Shown one piece after another: positions 19,301 through 32,500 of a stretch of DNA of 64,000 bases (position 1 is its first letter; each line of letters opens with the position of its first letter). The position numbers and the translations under genes were made by a program. Below the pieces are notes generated by a model. The model was not told the DNA's origin and ran no database searches. It worked only from the letters and a program-made list of their open reading frames with translations. The stretch lies in contig NZ_CP109132.1 of assembly GCF_035918015.1 (NCBI RefSeq), positions 124,001 through 188,000 of the forward strand, written 5' to 3'. This DNA comes from Streptomyces sp. NBC_01754. Its GTDB lineage: Bacteria; Actinomycetota; Actinomycetes; Streptomycetales; Streptomycetaceae.

Positions 19301-22300
19301 GCGCCTGCAACGCGGTCTCGGACTTCGCCGACAGCACCCACGGCACCGTGTCGGGTCGTGGCGCCGACGGCTCGATGACCAGCTCCTGTTCGACAGGCTC
19401 AGGAGCCTGCTCCAGGATGACGTGCGCGTTGGTACCGCTGATCCCGAACGCGGACACCGCCGCACGGCGCGGACGATCCACCTCCGGCCAGGTCCGGGCC
19501 TCGGTCAGCAGTTCGACCGCACCGGCGGACCATTCCACCTGCGGGGATGGTTCGTCCACGTGCAGCGTCGCAGGCATCGCCCCGTGTTGCATCGCCATGA
19601 CCATCTTGATCACACCGGCGATACCGGCGGCTGCCTGCGCATGGCCGATGTTCGACTTGATCGAGCCCAGCCACAGCGGCTCGCTGCCCTCGCCACGGTC
19701 CTGGCCGTAGGTGGCCAGCAGCGCCTGTGCCTCGATCGGGTCACCCAGGCGGGTGCCGGTGCCGTGCGCCTCGACGGTGTCCACGTCCGCGGTCGTCAGG
19801 TGGGCGTTGGCGAGTGCCTGGCGGATGACGCGCTGCTGAGAGGGGCCGTTCGGCGCCGTCAGGCCGTTGGACGCACCGTCCTGGTTGACCGCACTTCCGC
19901 GGACCACGCCCAGGATGTGGTGCCCGTTACGCTGTGCGTCCGAGAGCCGTTCGACCAGCAGCAGGCCGACGCCTTCGGCCCAGCCGGTCCCGTCTGCCGC
20001 TGCGGCGAACGACTTGCAGCGGCCATCCGCCGCCAGGCCGTCCTGGCGGTCGAACTCGGCGAACGCCCCAGGGCTGACCACCACCGTCACACCACCGGCG
20101 AGCGCCAGGCTGCACTCACCCGACCGCAGCGCCTGCGCCGCCAGATGCAGAGCAACCAGGGAGGAGGAACACGCCGTGTCCACGGTGACAGCAGGGCCCT
20201 CCAGTCCGAACACATACGACACACGGCCGGAGATCACACTGTTCGACGTGCCCGACAGCACGTGCCCTTCAGCACCTGGCACTCCGCCGAGGCCGTAGGT
20301 GGACGAGGACGCGCCCGCGAACACCCCGACGCTTTCGCCCTTCAGCGACCGCGGGTCCACCCCGGCCGACTCGAACGTCTCCCATGCCGTCTCCAGCAGC
20401 AAACGCTGCTGTGGATCCATCGCCAACGCCTCACGCGGCGAGATACCGAACAGGTCGGCATCGAACTCGTCCGCGTCGTAGACGAACCCGCCGACCGGCG
20501 TGTAGTCGCCCAGACCGTCGAGCGCCCAACCTCGGTCGGTCGGGAAAGGTGCGATCCCTTCGCCCGCACCCTCGACCAGATCCCACAGCTGCTCCGGGGA
20601 GGTCACCCCGCCGGGATACCGGCAGGCCATGCCGACGATCGCGATGGGCTCGTCCGACAGCGTGTTCGTGCTGTGCGCCGGAAGTGCGGTGTCCTGCTCC
20701 GCGTCTCCGGTGAGTTGTGCCAGGAGGTAATCGCTCAGGACCAGTGGGCTGGGGTAGTCGAAGACCAGCGTCGCCGGCAGTGACAACCCGGTGTGCGTGG
20801 TCAGGAGGTTGCGCAGCTCGACCGCCATCAGCGAGTCGAAGCCGAGGTCCCGGAACGCCCGGCCGGGTTCGATCGCTTCGGCGCCTCCATGCCCCAGTAC
20901 CTGCGCGGCCTGCGCACGCACCAGGTCCAGCACCACCTGACGCCGCTCCGCGACCGTGACACCGGACAGCTGTTGCCGAAGCCCCGAGTCGGCTTCAGCA
21001 CTGGAATCCGCCTCCAAAGAGTCCGCCGCTTCGGGAAGGTCCGACAGCAACACACTGGGGCGTACCGAGGTGAACGCCGGAGCGAACACCGACCAGTCCA
21101 CATCGGCGACCGTCACACACGGCTCGTTGCCGTCCACCGACGCGGCCAGAGCCTGAATCGCCAGGGCCGGTTCCATCGGCAACAGCCCGCGTCGGCGCAG
21201 AGCCCGCTCCGTCTCGCCGCGGGCCACCATGCCCCCGCCGCCCCACGCACCCCAGGCCACGGATGTGCCCGGAAGTCCGCGGTCGTGGCGGTGCTGGATC
21301 CAGGCGTCCAGGAACGCGTTGCCGGCGGCGTAGGCGCCTTGGCTGCCGCTGCCCCAGGTCGCGGCGATCGAGGAGAACACCACGAACAGGTCGAGCGGCA
21401 GATCCCGCGTCAACTCGTCCAGATACACGGTCCCGTCGACCTTGGCGCGCAGCACCTCCGCGAACGCCTCCGGGGTGGTCTGCTCCAGTCCCTCCGTGTC
21501 CACGATCCCGGCCGTGTGCACGATGCCGGCCAGCGGCCGTTCGGCCGGGATACCGGCGATCACGCCGGCGAGCGCGTTCCGGTCGGTGACGTCGCAGGCG
21601 GTCACCGTCACTTGTGCGCCGAGCTCGGTCAGTTCCTCGGCCAACCCGTCCGGAGCGACACCGCTGCGGCTGGTGAGCACCAGGTGTGGCACGCCGCGGC
21701 CCGCCAGCCACCGGGCCACCTGGGCGCCGAGGGCGCCGGTGCCACCGGTGATCAACACGGTGCCCGACGGACTCCAGCCGGCCTCGATCGGCGCGACCGG
21801 CACCGCATGCGCCAGACGACGCCCATACACACCGGAGGCACGTACCGCGACCTGGTCCTCTCCGCCACCCCCGGTGAGAATGCTCGCGAGCCGGGCACCG
21901 GCCCTGGCATCTAGTTCGGCCGGAACATCGACCAGGCCGCCCCAGCGCTGCGGGATCTCCAGTGCCGCGACCCGGCCCAGACCCCACACCGCAGCCAGAT
22001 CCGGACTCTCCAGCCGATCGGAGCGGCCCACCGACACCGCGCCGCGTGTGAGCACCCACAACGGTGCCGAGACCTCACCCAGCGCCTGCACCGCAGCCAG
22101 CGTGTCCGCCCACCCGGATGCGAGCAGCACCACCCCCGCCACATCAGGCAGCTGCGCAACCTCATCGACGGGCACGTTCACCACCGTCGCGCCCGCTATG
22201 GACAGTGCCGTGGATATGTCCGCGTCCTCGGGTCCGACGATCACCCAGATGCCGGACAAGGACGCCGGGGGGAGATCGGTCAGTGGCTTCCAGGTGATCT

Positions 22301-25300
22301 GGTAGCGCCAGGAGTCCAGTGTCGAGCGCTCCTGGTGACGTCGCCGCCACTCGGACAACGCCGGCAACGCCGACTCCAGACCGGCCAGTTCCTCCAGATC
22401 CTCACGCTCCACCGCATCCCAGAACGCAGAATCGGCACCATCGCCACCGACCGCCTGCATCGAATACTCCGGCCAGAACCTCTGGCGCTGGAAGGCGTAG
22501 GTGGGGAGTTGGGTGCGGTGTCCGGTGAGCACTGTGGACCAGTCCACCGGGGCTCCGGCTCTCCATGCTTCGCCGAGGGCGGACAGGAGTCGGTGGGTGC
22601 CGCCCTCGTCGCGGCGGAGTGTGCCGAGCACGGTGGCCTCGGTGCCGGTGGTGTCGAGGGTCTCCTCGATACCGACCGTGAGGACCGGATGAGCGCTGAC
22701 CTCGATGAAGGTGCGCATGCCCTGGTCCAGCAACGTGCGGATGGCGTCCTCGAACTCCACGGTGGAGCGCAGGTTGTCGAACCAGTACTGCGCGTCGAGC
22801 CCGCCGTCGACGGGGGCGCCGGTCAGGGTGGAGAACATCGGGATCGTGCCGGTGGCCGGGGACACCGGGGCCAGGTCCGCGAGGATCTGTTCGCGTAGTT
22901 GTTCCATCTGCGGTGAGTGTGAGGCGTAGTCCACCGGGACGCGTCGTGCACGTATCCCGCGCTGTTCGCATGCGGCGATCAGTGTGTCGAGGGCGTCGGT
23001 GTCGCCGGAGACCACGGTGGACGACGGGCCGTTCACCGCCGCGACCGACACCTGTCCCGCCGAGCCGGCCAGCAGGTCCCCGACCGTGTCCCGGCCGGCG
23101 GCCACCGACACCATGCCACCACCACCGGCCACAGCCACCAGAGCCTTCGACCGCAACGCCACCACCCGCGCCGCGTCCTGAAGCGACAGCCGGCCCGCCA
23201 CACACGCAGCCGCGATCTCACCCTGCGAATGGCCCACCACCACCGACGGTACGACGCCGGCCGACCGCCACACCTCGGCCAGGGCCACCATCACCGCCCA
23301 CAGCACCGGCTGCACCACATCCACCCGGGCGAGATCCCCGTCGTTCAGCAGCACATCCGTCAACGACCAGTCCACATACCCGGAGAGTGCGGCCTCGCAC
23401 TCGGCCAGCCGCTCCCGGAACACCGCCGAGGACTCCCACAGCCCCCGGGCCATCCCGACCCACTGCGAACCCTGACCCGGGAACACGAACACCACACCAC
23501 CGGAACCCGCAACACCCGGCGCAGCCACCGACAGACCGGCCAGCAACTCCTCCCGGCCCCCGCCCACCACCACCGCACGATGCTCAAGACCAGCACGCGT
23601 CGTCGCCAGCGACCAACCGACATCCACCACATCCAGCCCGGGGGCGTCAGCCACGAACGACCGCAACCGCTCGATCTGCGCCTTCAGCCCAGCAGCAGAC
23701 TTCGCCGACACAGGCCACACCGCCACACCCGAACCCAGGACCGCCGCATCCGAACCCCGCGACGGCGCACCCAGCGAAGCCGACTCCGCCTCCGGCTCCG
23801 GCTCCGGCGCCTGTTCCAGGATGATGTGTGCGTTGGTCCCGCTGATTCCGAACGAGGACACCGCCGCCCTGCGCGGCCGGTCCACCTCGGGCCATTCCCG
23901 CGCCTCGGTGAGTAGTTCCACCGCGCCGGCGGACCATTCCACCTGCGGGGATGGTTCGTCCACGTGCAGCGTCGCCGGGAGCACACCGCGCCGCATCGCC
24001 ATGATCATCTTGATCACGCCCGCGACGCCCGCCGCGGACTGGGTGTGACCGATGTTCGACTTCACCGAGCCCAGCCACAGCGGCTCGTCGGTGTCACGGT
24101 CCTGGCCGTAGGTCGCCAGCAACGCCTGTGCCTCGATCGGGTCGCCCAGCCGGGTCCCGGTCCCGTGTGCCTCCACCGCGTCCACATCGGCCGTGGTGAG
24201 ACGGGCGTTCGCCAACGCCTGACGGATCACCCGCTGCTGGGAGGGACCGTTCGGCGCTGACAGACCGTTCGACGCACCGTCCTGATTGACCGCACTTCCC
24301 CGCACCACACCCAGGATCCGGTGCCCGTTGCGCCGCGCGTCCGACAACCGCTCGACCAGCAGCAGACCGACACCCTCCGACCACCCCGTCCCGTCGGCCG
24401 CCGCCGCGAACGCCTTGCACCGGCCGTCCGCCGCCAGGCCGTCCTGCCGGTCGAACTCGATGAAGGCACCCGGCGTGACCATCGCCGTCACACCCCCGGC
24501 CAACGCCATGTCGCACTCACCCGCCCGCAGCGCCTGCGCGGCCAGATGAATGGCCACCAGCGACGACGAACACGCCGTGTCCACCGTCACCGCCGGCCCC
24601 TCGAGCCCGAAGGTGTACGAGATACGGCCGGAGATCACACTGCCCGCCGTACCGGTGATCAGATGCCCCTCAGCACCCGGCATCCCCGCACTGCCGTATC
24701 CGGACGGGGCAGCACCCGCGAACACCCCGATCTGCCCGCCACGCACCCGCCGCGGATCCACCCCGGCCGACTCGAACGTCTCCCACGCCGCCTCCAACAG
24801 CAAACGCTGCTGAGGATCCATCGCCAACGCCTCACGCGGCGAAATACCGAACAGGTCGGCATCGAACTCGGCCACACCGGCCATGAACCCGCCCAGCCCC
24901 GTCACACCACCCAACGCCTCCACCGGCCAGCCACGATCGGTCGGGAACGACGTGATCCCATCACCCGCACCCTCAACCAGATCCCACAACTGCTCCGGAG
25001 ACGTCACCCCACCGGGATACCGGCAAGCCATGCCCACGATCGCGATCGGCTCAGCGGCGTCGACGGGCGTGGACGACGCCGGCGTACGGGAGTGGTCGGC
25101 CTCGCCGAGCAGCTGCCCGATGAGGTACTGCGCCAGCGCCAGCGGCAGCGGATAGTCGAAGACCAGTGTGGCGGGCAGTGGCAGCCCCGTGCGTGCGACG
25201 AGCAGATCGCGCAGCTCGACGGCGGTGAGCGAGCTGAACCCGAGGTCCTTGAAGGCCCGTCCGGGTTCGATGGCCTGCGGGTCGGGGTACTGCAGGACGG

Positions 25301-28300
25301 TAGCGACCGCGTCCCGGATCAGGTCCAGGAGGACCCGCTGGTGCTCGGCGACCGGGAGGCCGGCCAGCCGATTCCGGAGTTCGTCGCCGACGCCGCCGTC
25401 GCCACCGCCGTCGCCGTCGGCGGCCACGGTCCCGGCCGCCTCAGGAAGGTCGGACAGCAGCGAGCTCGGCCGTACCAGCGTGAACGACGCGGCGAACCGG
25501 GGCCAGTCCACATCCGCGACGGTGACGCAGGTCTGCTGCTGCTCGATCGTCTGCGCCAGCGCGCGCACGGCCAGGTCCGGGGCCATCGGTGACAGTCCCT
25601 GTCGGCGCAGCAGTTGTTCGGCCTCGTCCCGGGCGGCCATGCCCACCTCGGCCCACGGCCCCCAGGCGATCGACGTGCCCGGCAGACCCCGGTCCCGGCG
25701 GGACTGCGCCCACGCGTCCAGGAACGCGTTACCTGCCGCATACGCGGCCTGGCCGCCGCTGCCCCACGTCGCCGCGATCGACGAGAAGACCACGAACTGG
25801 TCGAGCGGCAGATCGCGGGTCAGCTCGTCCAGCAGGACCGTACCGTCGACCTTGCTTCTGATCACCCGGGTCATCGCGTCCCGGCTGGTCTGTTCCAGCC
25901 CCTCGGCGTCGTCGACGCCGGCCGCGTGGACGATGCCGGTGAGCGGCCACTCCGCCGGAATACCGGCGATCACGGCCACGAGGGCGTCGCGGTCGGCGAC
26001 GTCGCACGCGGCCACGCTGACTCGGGTGCCGAGCGCGGCCAGCTCCTCCACCAAACCGTCCGGAGCCACACCGCGGCGGCTGGTCAGCACCAGATGCGGC
26101 GCGCCGCGGGCGGCCAGCCAGCGGGCCACCACCACGCCCAGCGCGCCGGTTCCGCCGGTGATCAGGACCGTCCCGCTGGGATTCCACTCCGTCCCGGTCC
26201 GCTGCGTCGGCGTAGCGCGTACCAGCCGGCGCCCGTACACGACCGGTCCGCGAATCGCGACCTGGTCCTCGGTGCCGCTCGCCAGCGTGCCGACGAGTCG
26301 GGCGGCGGTCTGGGAGTTCCACTCGGCGGGCAGGTCGATCAGGCCGCCCCACCGGTGCGGGAGCTCCAGGGCGGCGACGCGGCCCAGCCCCCACACCGTC
26401 GCCTGCGACGGGTCCGCCGTCCGGTCCGACGCGCCCACGGAAACCGCGCCCCGGGTCAGGACCCACAGCGGCGCGGCGGTGTCACGCATCGCCTGCACCG
26501 AGGCCAGCACGTCCGTCCAGTCGTCGGTGACCAGTACGACCCCGGTGACCTCGGGCACCGAGGCGACCTCGTCGGCCGGTGCGGTCACCACCGTGGCGCC
26601 GGCGGCGCTCAAAGCGGCGGTGACGTTCTCGTCGGCGCGCCCGCACACCACCCAGGTGCCCGACAGCGACGCCTCGGGCAGATCGGTGAGCGGCTTCCAC
26701 GCGATCTGATAGCGCCAGGAGTCCAAGGCCACCTGCTCCCGCCGCTGCCGCCGCCACGACGACAGCGCCGGCAGCGCGGTCTCCAGGCCCGCCAGCTCCC
26801 GCAGGTCCCCACGCTCCACCGCGTCCCAGAACGCCGAGTCCGCGGTGTCGGCACCGGCCGGCCGGGCCGCCGTCTCGGGCCAGTACCGTTCCCGCTGGAA
26901 CGCGTACGTCGGCAGGTCGACGACCCGCCCGTCCCACCCCGCGAACACCCCGGCCCAGTCGATCTCGACGCCGACCGTCCACAGTCGAGCGACGGCGCCG
27001 ATCGCGCAGGCGGCCTCGTTCCGGTCCTTGCGCAGCATCGGTACGAGCGCGGCTTCCCCGGCGGTCTCGCGCGCCATCCCGGACAGCACCCCGTCCGGGC
27101 CCAGCTCCAGGCACCGTGTCACGCCCATGGCGTCAAGGGCCGCGACGCCGTCCGCGAACCGTACGGTCCGCCGGACCTGTTCCAGCCAGTACTCCGGCCG
27201 TTGCATCAGTCCGGGTTCCGCCACGGCGCCGGTGAGATTGGAGACCACCGGGATCCGTGCCGGGTGGTACGTCAGCCCGGCCAGGACGGTCGCGAACTCG
27301 TCCCGCATCGGTTCCATCAGCACCGAGTGGAACGCGTGGGACACCGTCAGGATGTTGAACCGCCGACCCTGCTCCGCGCACTCGGCCGCGTACCGCTCGA
27401 TCGCCTCGATGTCACCGGACAGCACCACGGACTGCGGGCCGTTGACGGCCGCGAGGTCCAGGCCGGAGTCGGCGACGTCCGCTTCGGTGGCCTGGACGGC
27501 GAGCATTCCGCCGCCGGCCGGCAGGGCCTGCATCAGGCGGCCGCGTTCGGCCACCAGGGTGCAGGCGTCGTCCAGGGACAGGATCCCGGCTACGTGGGCG
27601 GCGACGATCTCGCCGAGCGAGTGGCCCAGGAGCACGTCCGGGACCACACCCCACGCTTCGACGAGGCGGTACAGGGCGACTTCGAGGGCGAACAGGCCGG
27701 CCTGTGCCCACATCGTCCGGTTCAAGTCGACGTCGTCGGTCAGGACCTCGCGCAGCGGACGCTCCAGCCGCACGTCCAGGCGGGCACACACCGCGTCGAA
27801 CGCTCCCGCGAACACCGGGAACGCCTCATACAGTTCCAAGCCCATGCCGGCGCGCTGCGAGCCCTGGCCGGTGAACAGCAGCGCCAGCCGACCGCTGCCG
27901 ACGGCACCCGACGCCATCTCCTCACCGGCAGCACCGGTGAGCACCGCGCGGTGTTCCAACGCGGCCCGCGTCGTCGCGGTCGACCAGCCCACGTCCACGA
28001 CGTCCAGGTCGGGGCGGTCGGTGGTGTACGCGCGCAGGCGCTGAACCTGGGCCCGGAGCCCGTCCGCGGTCTTCGCCGACACCAGCCACGGCGCCGTTCC
28101 CGGCCGCACCACCCGAACCGGTTCCGCCTCGTCGACGAGATCCGGGGCCTGCTCGAGGATGACGTGGGCGTTGGTGCCGCTGATCCCGAACGACGACACC
28201 GCCGCCCGGCGCAGCCGGCCCGCCTCAGGCCATGGACGCGCCTCGGTCAGCAGTTGCACCGCGCCGGAGGACCAGTCCACCTGTGATGAGGGCTCATCCA

Positions 28301-29495
28301 CGTGCAGGGTGGTCGGCATCAGGCCATGCCGCAGGGCCATGACCATTTTGATCACGCCCGTCGCGCCGGCGGCCGCCTGGGTGTGTCCGATGTTCGACTT
28401 GACGGATCCCAGCCACAACGGCTCGCCGTCACCCCTCTCCTGACCGTACGTCGCCAGCAGTGCCTGCGCCTCGATCGGGTCGCCCAGACGCGTCCCGGTC
28501 CCGTGCGCCTCGACGACGTCGACGTCCGCGGCCGTCAGCCGGGCGTTGGCCAGCGCCTGCTGGATCACCCGCTGCTGGGAAGGACCGTTCGGAGCCGTCA
28601 GACCGTTCGACGCGCCGTCCTGGTTCACCGCGGTGCCCCGCACCACGGCCAGCACCCGATGTCCGTTGCGCCGCGCGTCCGAGAGCCGCTCCACGACCAG
28701 CACCGCCGTGCCCTCGGACCACCCCGTGCCGTCCGCCGCGGCCGCGAAGGACTTGCACCGGCCGTCGGAGGCGAGTCCGCCCTGCTGCTCGAAGTCCACG
28801 AACACACTCGGCGTGGTCAACACCGTCACACCGCCGGCCAACGCCAGGTCGCACTCTCCGGATCGCAGCGCCTGGGCGGCCAGATGCAACGCCACCAGTG
28901 ACGACGAACACGCCGTGTCCAACGTCACCGCGGGGCCCTCGAGCCCGAAGGTGTAAGCCACGCGGCCCGACAGCACGCTTCCGGCATTGCCGGTCCCCAG
29001 GAACGCCTCCACGCCCTCCGGCACCACGTTCATGCTCGACGCGTAGTCGTGATACATCAGCCCCGCGTACACACCGGTCGAAGAACCACGCAGCGACAGC
29101 GGGTCCAGCCCAGCGGATTCGAACGCCTCCCACGACGCTTCCAGCAGCAGCCGCTGCTGCGGGTCCATCGCCAGCGCCTCGCGCGGCGAGATCCCGAACA
29201 ACCCCGCATCGAAGTCACTGGCACCGGTGACGAACCCGCCGACTCCGGACACCCCGCCCCACGTCGCGTCCCACCCGCGGTCCAGCGGGAAGTCCGACAT
29301 CGCGTCCCCGCCGGCCACCACCAGATCCCACAACTCCGCCGGCGAGCCCACACCGCCCGGCAGCCGGCACGACATCCCCACGATGGCAATCGGCTCGCGA
29401 TCCGCCGACTCGATGTTCCGGAGCCGCTGCTTGGTGCTGTGCAGGTCGGCTGTGACCCGCTTGAGGTAGTCGCGCAGTTTCAGCTCGTCTGACAT
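11070..29495 (-). CDS. Modular type I polyketide synthase, four modules plus terminal thioesterase
   Basis: The last assembly-line protein, about 6,141 residues. It opens with a docking helix ([19 protein letters not shown]). Module 1: KS Cys196, AT Ser626 (malonyl), KR Tyr1252, ACP Ser1422. Module 2: KS Cys1642, AT Ser2090 (methylmalonyl, YASH), KR Tyr2722, ACP Ser2888. Module 3: KS Cys3109, AT Ser3540 (malonyl), KR Tyr4166, ACP Ser4332. Module 4: KS Cys4555, AT Ser4983 (malonyl), inactive KR, ACP Ser5809. The thioesterase (about 5905-6141) has the triad Ser5999 (GHSGG), Asp6026, His6118. I chose ATG 29495, which has CGAGG five bases upstream and matches where docking domains begin. An upstream in-frame ATG at 29543 has a better AGGGAG site (29551-29556) and overlaps the stop of the preceding gene by eight bases; it would add 16 residues. 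The gene is cotranscribed with its two upstream PKS neighbours and releases the finished chain. Confidence 0.97.
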   Translation of the reverse strand: MSDELKLRDYLKRVTADLHSTKQRLRNIESADREPIAIVGMSCRLPGGVGSPAELWDLVVAGGDAMSDFPLDRGWDATWGGVSGVGGFVTGASDFDAGLFGISPREALAMDPQQRLLLEASWEAFESAGLDPLSLRGSSTGVYAGLMYHDYASSMNVVPEGVEAFLGTGNAGSVLSGRVAYTFGLEGPAVTLDTACSSSLVALHLAAQALRSGECDLALAGGVTVLTTPSVFVDFEQQGGLASDGRCKSFAAAADGTGWSEGTAVLVVERLSDARRNGHRVLAVVRGTAVNQDGASNGLTAPNGPSQQRVIQQALANARLTAADVDVVEAHGTGTRLGDPIEAQALLATYGQERGDGEPLWLGSVKSNIGHTQAAAGATGVIKMVMALRHGLMPTTLHVDEPSSQVDWSSGAVQLLTEARPWPEAGRLRRAAVSSFGISGTNAHVILEQAPDLVDEAEPVRVVRPGTAPWLVSAKTADGLRAQVQRLRAYTTDRPDLDVVDVGWSTATTRAALEHRAVLTGAAGEEMASGAVGSGRLALLFTGQGSQRAGMGLELYEAFPVFAGAFDAVCARLDVRLERPLREVLTDDVDLNRTMWAQAGLFALEVALYRLVEAWGVVPDVLLGHSLGEIVAAHVAGILSLDDACTLVAERGRLMQALPAGGGMLAVQATEADVADSGLDLAAVNGPQSVVLSGDIEAIERYAAECAEQGRRFNILTVSHAFHSVLMEPMRDEFATVLAGLTYHPARIPVVSNLTGAVAEPGLMQRPEYWLEQVRRTVRFADGVAALDAMGVTRCLELGPDGVLSGMARETAGEAALVPMLRKDRNEAACAIGAVARLWTVGVEIDWAGVFAGWDGRVVDLPTYAFQRERYWPETAARPAGADTADSAFWDAVERGDLRELAGLETALPALSSWRRQRREQVALDSWRYQIAWKPLTDLPEASLSGTWVVCGRADENVTAALSAAGATVVTAPADEVASVPEVTGVVLVTDDWTDVLASVQAMRDTAAPLWVLTRGAVSVGASDRTADPSQATVWGLGRVAALELPHRWGGLIDLPAEWNSQTAARLVGTLASGTEDQVAIRGPVVYGRRLVRATPTQRTGTEWNPSGTVLITGGTGALGVVVARWLAARGAPHLVLTSRRGVAPDGLVEELAALGTRVSVAACDVADRDALVAVIAGIPAEWPLTGIVHAAGVDDAEGLEQTSRDAMTRVIRSKVDGTVLLDELTRDLPLDQFVVFSSIAATWGSGGQAAYAAGNAFLDAWAQSRRDRGLPGTSIAWGPWAEVGMAARDEAEQLLRRQGLSPMAPDLAVRALAQTIEQQQTCVTVADVDWPRFAASFTLVRPSSLLSDLPEAAGTVAADGDGGGDGGVGDELRNRLAGLPVAEHQRVLLDLIRDAVATVLQYPDPQAIEPGRAFKDLGFSSLTAVELRDLLVARTGLPLPATLVFDYPLPLALAQYLIGQLLGEADHSRTPASSTPVDAAEPIAIVGMACRYPGGVTSPEQLWDLVEGAGDGITSFPTDRGWPVEALGGVTGLGGFMAGVAEFDADLFGISPREALAMDPQQRLLLEAAWETFESAGVDPRRVRGGQIGVFAGAAPSGYGSAGMPGAEGHLITGTAGSVISGRISYTFGLEGPAVTVDTACSSSLVAIHLAAQALRAGECDMALAGGVTAMVTPGAFIEFDRQDGLAADGRCKAFAAAADGTGWSEGVGLLLVERLSDARRNGHRILGVVRGSAVNQDGASNGLSAPNGPSQQRVIRQALANARLTTADVDAVEAHGTGTRLGDPIEAQALLATYGQDRDTDEPLWLGSVKSNIGHTQSAAGVAGVIKMIMAMRRGVLPATLHVDEPSPQVEWSAGAVELLTEAREWPEVDRPRRAAVSSFGISGTNAHIILEQAPEPEPEAESASLGAPSRGSDAAVLGSGVAVWPVSAKSAAGLKAQIERLRSFVADAPGLDVVDVGWSLATTRAGLEHRAVVVGGGREELLAGLSVAAPGVAGSGGVVFVFPGQGSQWVGMARGLWESSAVFRERLAECEAALSGYVDWSLTDVLLNDGDLARVDVVQPVLWAVMVALAEVWRSAGVVPSVVVGHSQGEIAAACVAGRLSLQDAARVVALRSKALVAVAGGGGMVSVAAGRDTVGDLLAGSAGQVSVAAVNGPSSTVVSGDTDALDTLIAACEQRGIRARRVPVDYASHSPQMEQLREQILADLAPVSPATGTIPMFSTLTGAPVDGGLDAQYWFDNLRSTVEFEDAIRTLLDQGMRTFIEVSAHPVLTVGIEETLDTTGTEATVLGTLRRDEGGTHRLLSALGEAWRAGAPVDWSTVLTGHRTQLPTYAFQRQRFWPEYSMQAVGGDGADSAFWDAVEREDLEELAGLESALPALSEWRRRHQERSTLDSWRYQITWKPLTDLPPASLSGIWVIVGPEDADISTALSIAGATVVNVPVDEVAQLPDVAGVVLLASGWADTLAAVQALGEVSAPLWVLTRGAVSVGRSDRLESPDLAAVWGLGRVAALEIPQRWGGLVDVPAELDARAGARLASILTGGGGEDQVAVRASGVYGRRLAHAVPVAPIEAGWSPSGTVLITGGTGALGAQVARWLAGRGVPHLVLTSRSGVAPDGLAEELTELGAQVTVTACDVTDRNALAGVIAGIPAERPLAGIVHTAGIVDTEGLEQTTPEAFAEVLRAKVDGTVYLDELTRDLPLDLFVVFSSIAATWGSGSQGAYAAGNAFLDAWIQHRHDRGLPGTSVAWGAWGGGGMVARGETERALRRRGLLPMEPALAIQALAASVDGNEPCVTVADVDWSVFAPAFTSVRPSVLLSDLPEAADSLEADSSAEADSGLRQQLSGVTVAERRQVVLDLVRAQAAQVLGHGGAEAIEPGRAFRDLGFDSLMAVELRNLLTTHTGLSLPATLVFDYPSPLVLSDYLLAQLTGDAEQDTALPAHSTNTLSDEPIAIVGMACRYPGGVTSPEQLWDLVEGAGEGIAPFPTDRGWALDGLGDYTPVGGFVYDADEFDADLFGISPREALAMDPQQRLLLETAWETFESAGVDPRSLKGESVGVFAGASSSTYGLGGVPGAEGHVLSGTSNSVISGRVSYVFGLEGPAVTVDTACSSSLVALHLAAQALRSGECSLALAGGVTVVVSPGAFAEFDRQDGLAADGRCKSFAAAADGTGWAEGVGLLLVERLSDAQRNGHHILGVVRGSAVNQDGASNGLTAPNGPSQQRVIRQALANAHLTTADVDTVEAHGTGTRLGDPIEAQALLATYGQDRGEGSEPLWLGSIKSNIGHAQAAAGIAGVIKMVMAMQHGAMPATLHVDEPSPQVEWSAGAVELLTEARTWPEVDRPRRAAVSAFGISGTNAHVILEQAPEPVEQELVIEPSAPRPDTVPWVLSAKSETALQAQVERLRSFIAEQPELDAVDVGWSLATSRAALEHRVVLAGGDVLATGTAGEGRLAVLFTGQGSQRPGMGLGLYEAFPVFAEAFDAVCVRLDVRLERPLREVLSDGVGLDRTMWAQAGLFALEVALFRLVESWGVVPDVLLGHSLGEIVAAHVAGILDLDDACTLVAERGRLMQALPSGGGMLAVQATETDVADSGLDLAAVNGPRSVVLSGDIEAIERYAAECAKQGRRFNVLTVSHAFHSALMEPMLDEFATVLAGLTYHPAHIPIVSNLTGAVAEPGLMQQPDYWLRQVRQAVRFADGIAATAELGVTAYLELGPDGVLSGMAQDMAGDAVFASILRKDRDETDTALSAISRLWTSGVGVDWPMVFTGWGGRTIPLPTYAFQRQRFWPEFSMQAVGGDGADSAFWDAVEREDLEELAGLESALPALSEWRRRHQERSTLDSWRYQITWKPLTDLPLASLSGTWVVVGPEDADISTALSIAGATVVNVPVDEVAQLPGVAGVVLLASGWADTLTAVQALGEVSAPLWVLTRGAVSVGRSDRLESPDLAAVWGLGRVAALEIPQRWGGLIDLPTVLDARAGARLASVLAGGGEDQVAVRGSGVYGRRLAHAVPAAVTGAGRQPSGTVLVTGGTGALGAQVARWLAGRGAPHLVLTSRGGVAPDGLVKELTELGAQVTVTACDVTDRDALAEVIAGVPEQWPLAGIVHTAGIGDLEGMEQTTAEAMARVLAPKVDGTVYLDELTQDLSLDLFVVFSSIAATWGSGSQSAYAAGNAFLDAWIQHRHDRGLPGTSVAWGPWAEAGMAVQGEAEQALRRRGLSSMDPTLAIQALAAAVDGNEPCVTVADVDWSVFAPAFTSVRPSALLSGLPEAAGALDTTPSSGTEPELRQQLMGVTATERRQMVLDLVRAQAAQVLGHGGAEAIEPGRAFRDLGFDSLMAVELRNLLTTHTGSPLPATLVFDYPSPLVLSDYLLAQLTGDAPQDTALPAHTTSTVSDEPIAIVGMACRYPGGVTSPEQLWDLVADTVDGMSAFPADRGWALDGLGDYTPVGGFVYDAAEFDADLFGISPREAIAMDPQQRLLLEAAWETFESAGVDPRSLKGRSVGVFAGASSSGYGVGMHLSEAADGHLLTGTANSVISGRVSYAFGLEGPAVTVDTACSSSLVALHLAAQALRSGECSLALAGGVTVMASASVFAEFDRQDGLATDGRCKSFAAAADGTGWAEGVGLLLVERLSDAQRNGHHILGVVRGSAVNQDGASNGLTAPNGPSQQRVIRQALANAQLSTADVDVVEAHGTGTRLGDPIEAQALLATYGQDRDDAEPLWLGSVKSNIGHTQAAAGVAGVIKMVMAMRHSVLPATLHVDEPSPQVDWSEGAVELLTETREWPEADRPRRAAVSSFGISGTNAHVILEQAPEPQPVREPVQTHTPGLVPWPVSAKSETALRAQVERLRSFVTERPELDPVDVGWSLATTRAALEHRAVVTGDGTLASGTVAEGRTAFLFTGQGSQRPGMGLGLYEAFPVFAEAFDAVCARLDVRLERPLREVLTDGVDLDRTMWAQAGLFALEVALYRLVESWGVVPDVLLGHSLGEIVAAHVSGILSLDDACTLVAERGRLMQALPSGGGMLAVQATEADVADSGLDLAAVNGPQSVVLSGDLDAIERYAAQCAEQGRRFNVLTVSHAFHSALMEPMLDEFATVLAGLTYNPAHIPVMSNLTGAVAEPGLMQQPDYWLRQVRQTVRFADGITATAELGMTTYLELGPDGVLSGMAQDTAGDAVFAPILRRDRDETDTALTAISRLWTSGADLDWAKVFAGWGGRTIPLPAYAFQRERYWPELSMKTAAGDVQDVEFWDAVERGDLQELAGLESALPALSAWRQRHQQRSLLDSWRYRVTWKPVTGLPAVAGFPGTWLLVTSADDPRTELVAALTDAGATVVSLPVGGSRRTRQELVEQLKHALVGTDPFAGVVSLTALDAHGGKTGVEETLELTHALRDAGIDARLWCVTSGAMSTGASDPVRNPTQALVWGLGRAIDRDGSTRWGGLIDLPEEPAARDWKQFAAALLSGPDQLAIRDGQVRVPRLVPDVPNPVTGGEPVRWPESGTVLVAGGTGAIGAGAARWLADQGVRHLLLTGRDGSAAPGATELVADLTGCGAQVAVVACDPADRTALAKVLAEIPHENPLAAVMYSPEITADTEPSELTSAGIDVIARVVAGARHLHELTTDLDLSAFVLLASADGIWGDARQAARSAVGAYLDALAAYRNAGGAAAVSVSWGPWKDSATGDPEDPERLRQSGLQAMPTEAATGVLGRLPARPDAGVTVADVNWPRFAAAYTADRARHLLADLPEVRRLRGIGATAGGDGPDDFREQLVRLSRADRHRAALHLVRAHTAAVLAYPDVEAVEPDREFLDLGMNSLTGIELRDALQVAGGVPLSSAIVFEYTTPAALAGHVLRTLLGPDADDAVGEAGADAEPRGGGILRSLLWEAGREGKLEKFTEFLVEAAGYRPKFEEPDELQAPPKPVFLARGDARVRIVGQCGISAVAGAHEFARFAAPFRGQRDVIALPVPGYRDGEQLPAGPDAALSWQARTLLETVGDDPFVVVGHSGGGLFAHALAYRLEQMGVVPAGVVLVDSYPLDRPVHEDWMHEFNEGMFEREDLSVPMNDIRLTAQAWYGLMFTAFHAREIQAPTLVVRASEPVGEWHRDEDWRASWSLPHTAVDVPGNHLTIMREHGETTAMAVGRWLEELG
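15075..19135 (-). repeat. AT-KR-ACP-KS duplicated block, copy 1
   Basis: From the AT of module 3 to the KS of module 4 this DNA is colinear with 33455-37520. The shift is 18,382 bases, rising to 18,385 after a single-codon difference near 17530. Identity is very high from the AT to about 15960 and weaker in the rest of the KS. Confidence 0.85.
16330..20660 (-). other. PKS module: KS-AT(malonyl)-KR-ACP
   Basis: KS about 20656-19400, AT 19135-18290, KR core 17425-16870, ACP 16600-16390. The AT is malonyl type (GHSLGE, HAFH) and the KR is A-type with all catalytic residues (Tyr4166). From its AT through the next KS the DNA is nearly the same as the two-module gene at 33455-37530. Predicted: a hydroxyl at C5. 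Confidence 0.92.
20665..25060 (-). other. PKS module: KS-AT(methylmalonyl)-KR-ACP
   Basis: KS about 25055-23810, AT 23490-22620, KR core 21765-21220, ACP 20930-20720. The AT has GHSQGE and YASH, the methylmalonyl-CoA pattern, and is one of three nearly identical AT copies in the window. The KR is A-type (AATWGSG, Tyr2722 in YAAGN). Predicted: a methyl branch at C6 and a hydroxyl at C7. Confidence 0.92.
22491..23705 (-). repeat. Near-identical AT repeat, copy 1
   Basis: About 1.2 kb covering the methylmalonyl AT and flanking linker of the second module of the thioesterase-bearing gene. It aligns without gaps to 46270-47484 (constant shift of 23,779 bases), with only scattered substitutions seen by eye. 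Confidence 0.9.
25065..29495 (-). other. PKS module: KS-AT(malonyl)-KR-ACP, first module of the thioesterase-bearing protein
   Basis: KS about 29400-28150, AT 27890-26990, KR core 26170-25610, ACP 25340-25130. The AT reads GHSLGE and HAFH (malonyl). The KR has GGTGALG, the Tyr/Asn pair (YAAGN) and the tryptophan of A-type KRs (AATWGSG), without LDD. Predicted: a beta-hydroxyl at C9 of the product. The KS carries YHDYA, a fingerprint shared only with the KS at about 43707-42450. The ACP reads GFSSL instead of GFDSL; the phosphopantetheine serine itself is kept. Confidence 0.92.
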
Positions 29496-29500
29496 CTGGG

Positions 29501-29505
29501 CCTCG
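29501..29505 (-). promoter_or_regulatory. Ribosome binding site supporting start 29495
   Basis: CGAGG five bases before the ATG at 29495. The competing site AGGGAG at 29551-29556 lies seven bases before the ATG at 29543 and inside the end of the upstream gene, so translational coupling through the longer start remains possible. Confidence 0.5.
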
Positions 29506-29535
29506 CTGTGTGTCGTGGTCGGATCAGGGCGCCGG

Positions 29536-32500
29536 TTACGCATCGCCGAGCTCCCTGTCGATGAACGCGAACATCTCGTCGTCCGTCGCCTCGTCGAGCG
29601 CGTCGATGACCGAAGGCCCGGCGCCGTGCCGCGTGCCGTCGTCGCCGTACTTGGACACCATGGATTCCAGGCACCGCACGAGCTTCGTGAGAGTCGCCGT
29701 GTCGGCGGTCTGCGCGAGACCGGATTCGATGTCCTGGAGCTTGTCGAAGAGCAGGGCTGTGGCGGTCATCTCCTGCCGGGGAAGCAGTTCGGTGACGAGG
29801 AACCCGACGAGTTTCGCCGTGGTCGGGTAGTCGAACACCAGCGTCGCGGGCAGGTGGAGACCGGTGGCGGCGTTGAGCCGGTTACGGAACTCCACCGCGG
29901 TCAGTGAGTCGAAGCCCAGGTCCTTGAACGCCTGGCGCTCGCCGACGGCGTCCGCCGAAGTGTGCCCGAGGACGTGGGCGACCTCGGTGAGGACGGTGTG
30001 CTGTAGCAGTCGGGTCTGGTCGGCGGACGACAGACCGGCCAGCTGCTTCGGCAGTTGCGGCCGCCGTCTGGCGGGCCGGCCGGCCCGCCGGACGGCGGCC
30101 GGAACGAGGCCGCGCAGCAGGGCCGGTACCGGGGCGGTGCCGCTCCACGACCGCAGCGCGCTCATGTCGAGCAGCATCGCCACCACGGCGGCCCGGTCCA
30201 CGCCCAGCGCGGCATCGAACAACGCCAGACCCTGCTCGTTCGACAGGCCCTGCCCCAGGCGGTCGGCCCGGTCCTGTAGGTGACCAGTCATGGTGCTGGC
30301 CTGGGCCCATATGCCCCAGGCGAGGGACAGGCATGGCAGGCCTTGTGCGCGTCGGCGGGTGGCCAGGGCGTCGAGGAAGGCGTTGGCGGCGGAGTAGTTG
30401 GCCTGGCCGGGGGTGCCGAAGGTGGCTGATGCCGAGGAGTAGAGCACGAACATGCTCAGGTCCATGTCCCGGGTCAGTTCGTCGAGGTTGGCCGCGGCGG
30501 TCGCTTTCGCCCGGAGGACTGTGTTCAGACGCTCCTCGGTCAGGGCGGTGAATATGCCGTCGTCGAGAACACCGGCGGCGTGGACGACACCGGTGAGCGG
30601 GGCGTCGTCGGGAATCTGCGTGAGTACTGTCGCGAGGGCGTCGCGATCTGCGGCGTCGCAGGCCACGATGTCCGCCGTAGCCCCGGCTTCCCGCAGTGTG
30701 TCCACGAGCTCCGCTGCGCCTGGAGCGTCAGGGCCCTGGCGGGACAGCAGGAGGAGGTGCCGTATCCCGTGCTCGGTCACGAGGTGTCGGGCGAGCAGGC
30801 TGCCGAGGGTTCCGGTGCCGCCGGTGATCAGTACGGTGCCGTCCTGGTCCAACGACGCAGTCTGCGTCGTACCCGCGACCCTGGCCAGCCGCGGCGCCAA
30901 CACCGCGCCGTCGCGGATGGCCACCTGTGGCTCGTCCGAACCGGTCAGCAGCGAGAGATCCACGTCTTCCGTTGCGGGGTCGGCGTCCACCAGCACGATC
31001 CGGTCCGGGTGCTCCGACTGCGCCGACCGCACCAGACCCCACACCGCCGCACCGGAGGCATCGATCGTCCCCGGGCTTGCCGGGACAGCACCACATGTCA
31101 CGACGGCCAGCCGTGACTTTGCGGAATGCTCGTCGTCGAGCCACTCCCCCACCCGGCGAAGTACGTCGCCTACCACCGCTTCCACCGGCCCGTCACCGAC
31201 CCGCAGAGTCGTCCATACGGAAGCCTCCGCCGGCTCCTCGACAGCGACAACCTGCGGCACCGGGACCCAATCCACCGCGAACAGCGCTTCGCTCCCTGCC
31301 GCGGCGACAGGCAACTGTTCAGGGGACACCGCCCGGGAGACCAGTGAACGCACCACCGCGACAGGCAGGCCGGCGCCGTCCGCCGCCTGCACGCTGAGGC
31401 CCTCGCCGTCCGGGCGGATCGCCACCCGCAAGGCTGTCGCACCGACGGCGAACAGTTCCACACCCGACCACGCGAACGGCAACCGCGGCCCGGAACCCCC
31501 ACCCTCACCGTCGCCGTTCAGCAGACCCGACGGATGCAACGCCGCATCCAGCAGCGCCGGATGGATGCCCAGCCCCTCCACCTCGCCCGCGTTCGGCAGC
31601 ACCACGTCGGCATAGACGGCCGACTCGTCACGCCAGGCCGCCTGCACGCCCTTAAACGCCGGACCGTAGCCGAAGCCCGCACCGGCCAACGCCTCGTAGA
31701 ACCCGTCGACATCCACCGCGACCGCACCCTGCGGCGGCCACACGCTCAGATCGAAACCGGGCGTCTCGAGTTCCGACACGGCCAGGAACCCTGAAGCATG
31801 CAGTACCCACTCATCGACGCCCTCAGCACGCGCATGCACATGAACCGGCCGGTCACCGGACCCGTCCGGACCCTCGACCCGCACCTGAACCTGCACCCCG
31901 CCGGACTCCGCCAACACCAACGGCGCCTGCAACACCAGCTCACGGACCAGACCGCAGCCGACCTCCTGGCCGGCACGCAGCACCATCTCCACCAACGCGG
32001 TTCCAGGGACCACGACCCGGCCCAGAACCACGTGATCAGCCAGCCACGCCTGCGCACCCACCGACAGCCGACCGGTCAACACCACACCGTCACCGCCGGC
32101 CAACGACACCGCCGCACCCAGCAACGCATGCCCCGCGCCCTCGATGCCGAGCGCGCCCATATCCCCGCTGACCACACCCGACTGCGGCCAGAACCTCTGG
32201 CGCTGGAAGGCGTAGGTAGGCAGGTCGACCACTCGGCCGCCCCAGCCGGCGAACATCTTCGACCAGTCGACCCCGACTCCGGCGGACCACAAGCGGCTGA
32301 TCGCGGTGAGAGCGGTGTCGGTCTCGTCACGATCCTTACGGAGGATCGAAGCGAACACGGCATCGCCATCGCCGACGTTCTCTTGGGCCATGGCGGACAG
32401 CACGCCGTCCGGGCCCAGCTCCAGATAGGCCGTCACACCCATGGCCTCGAGGGTTGTGACGCCGTCGGCGAAGCAGACCGCCTGACGGACTTGACGCAGC

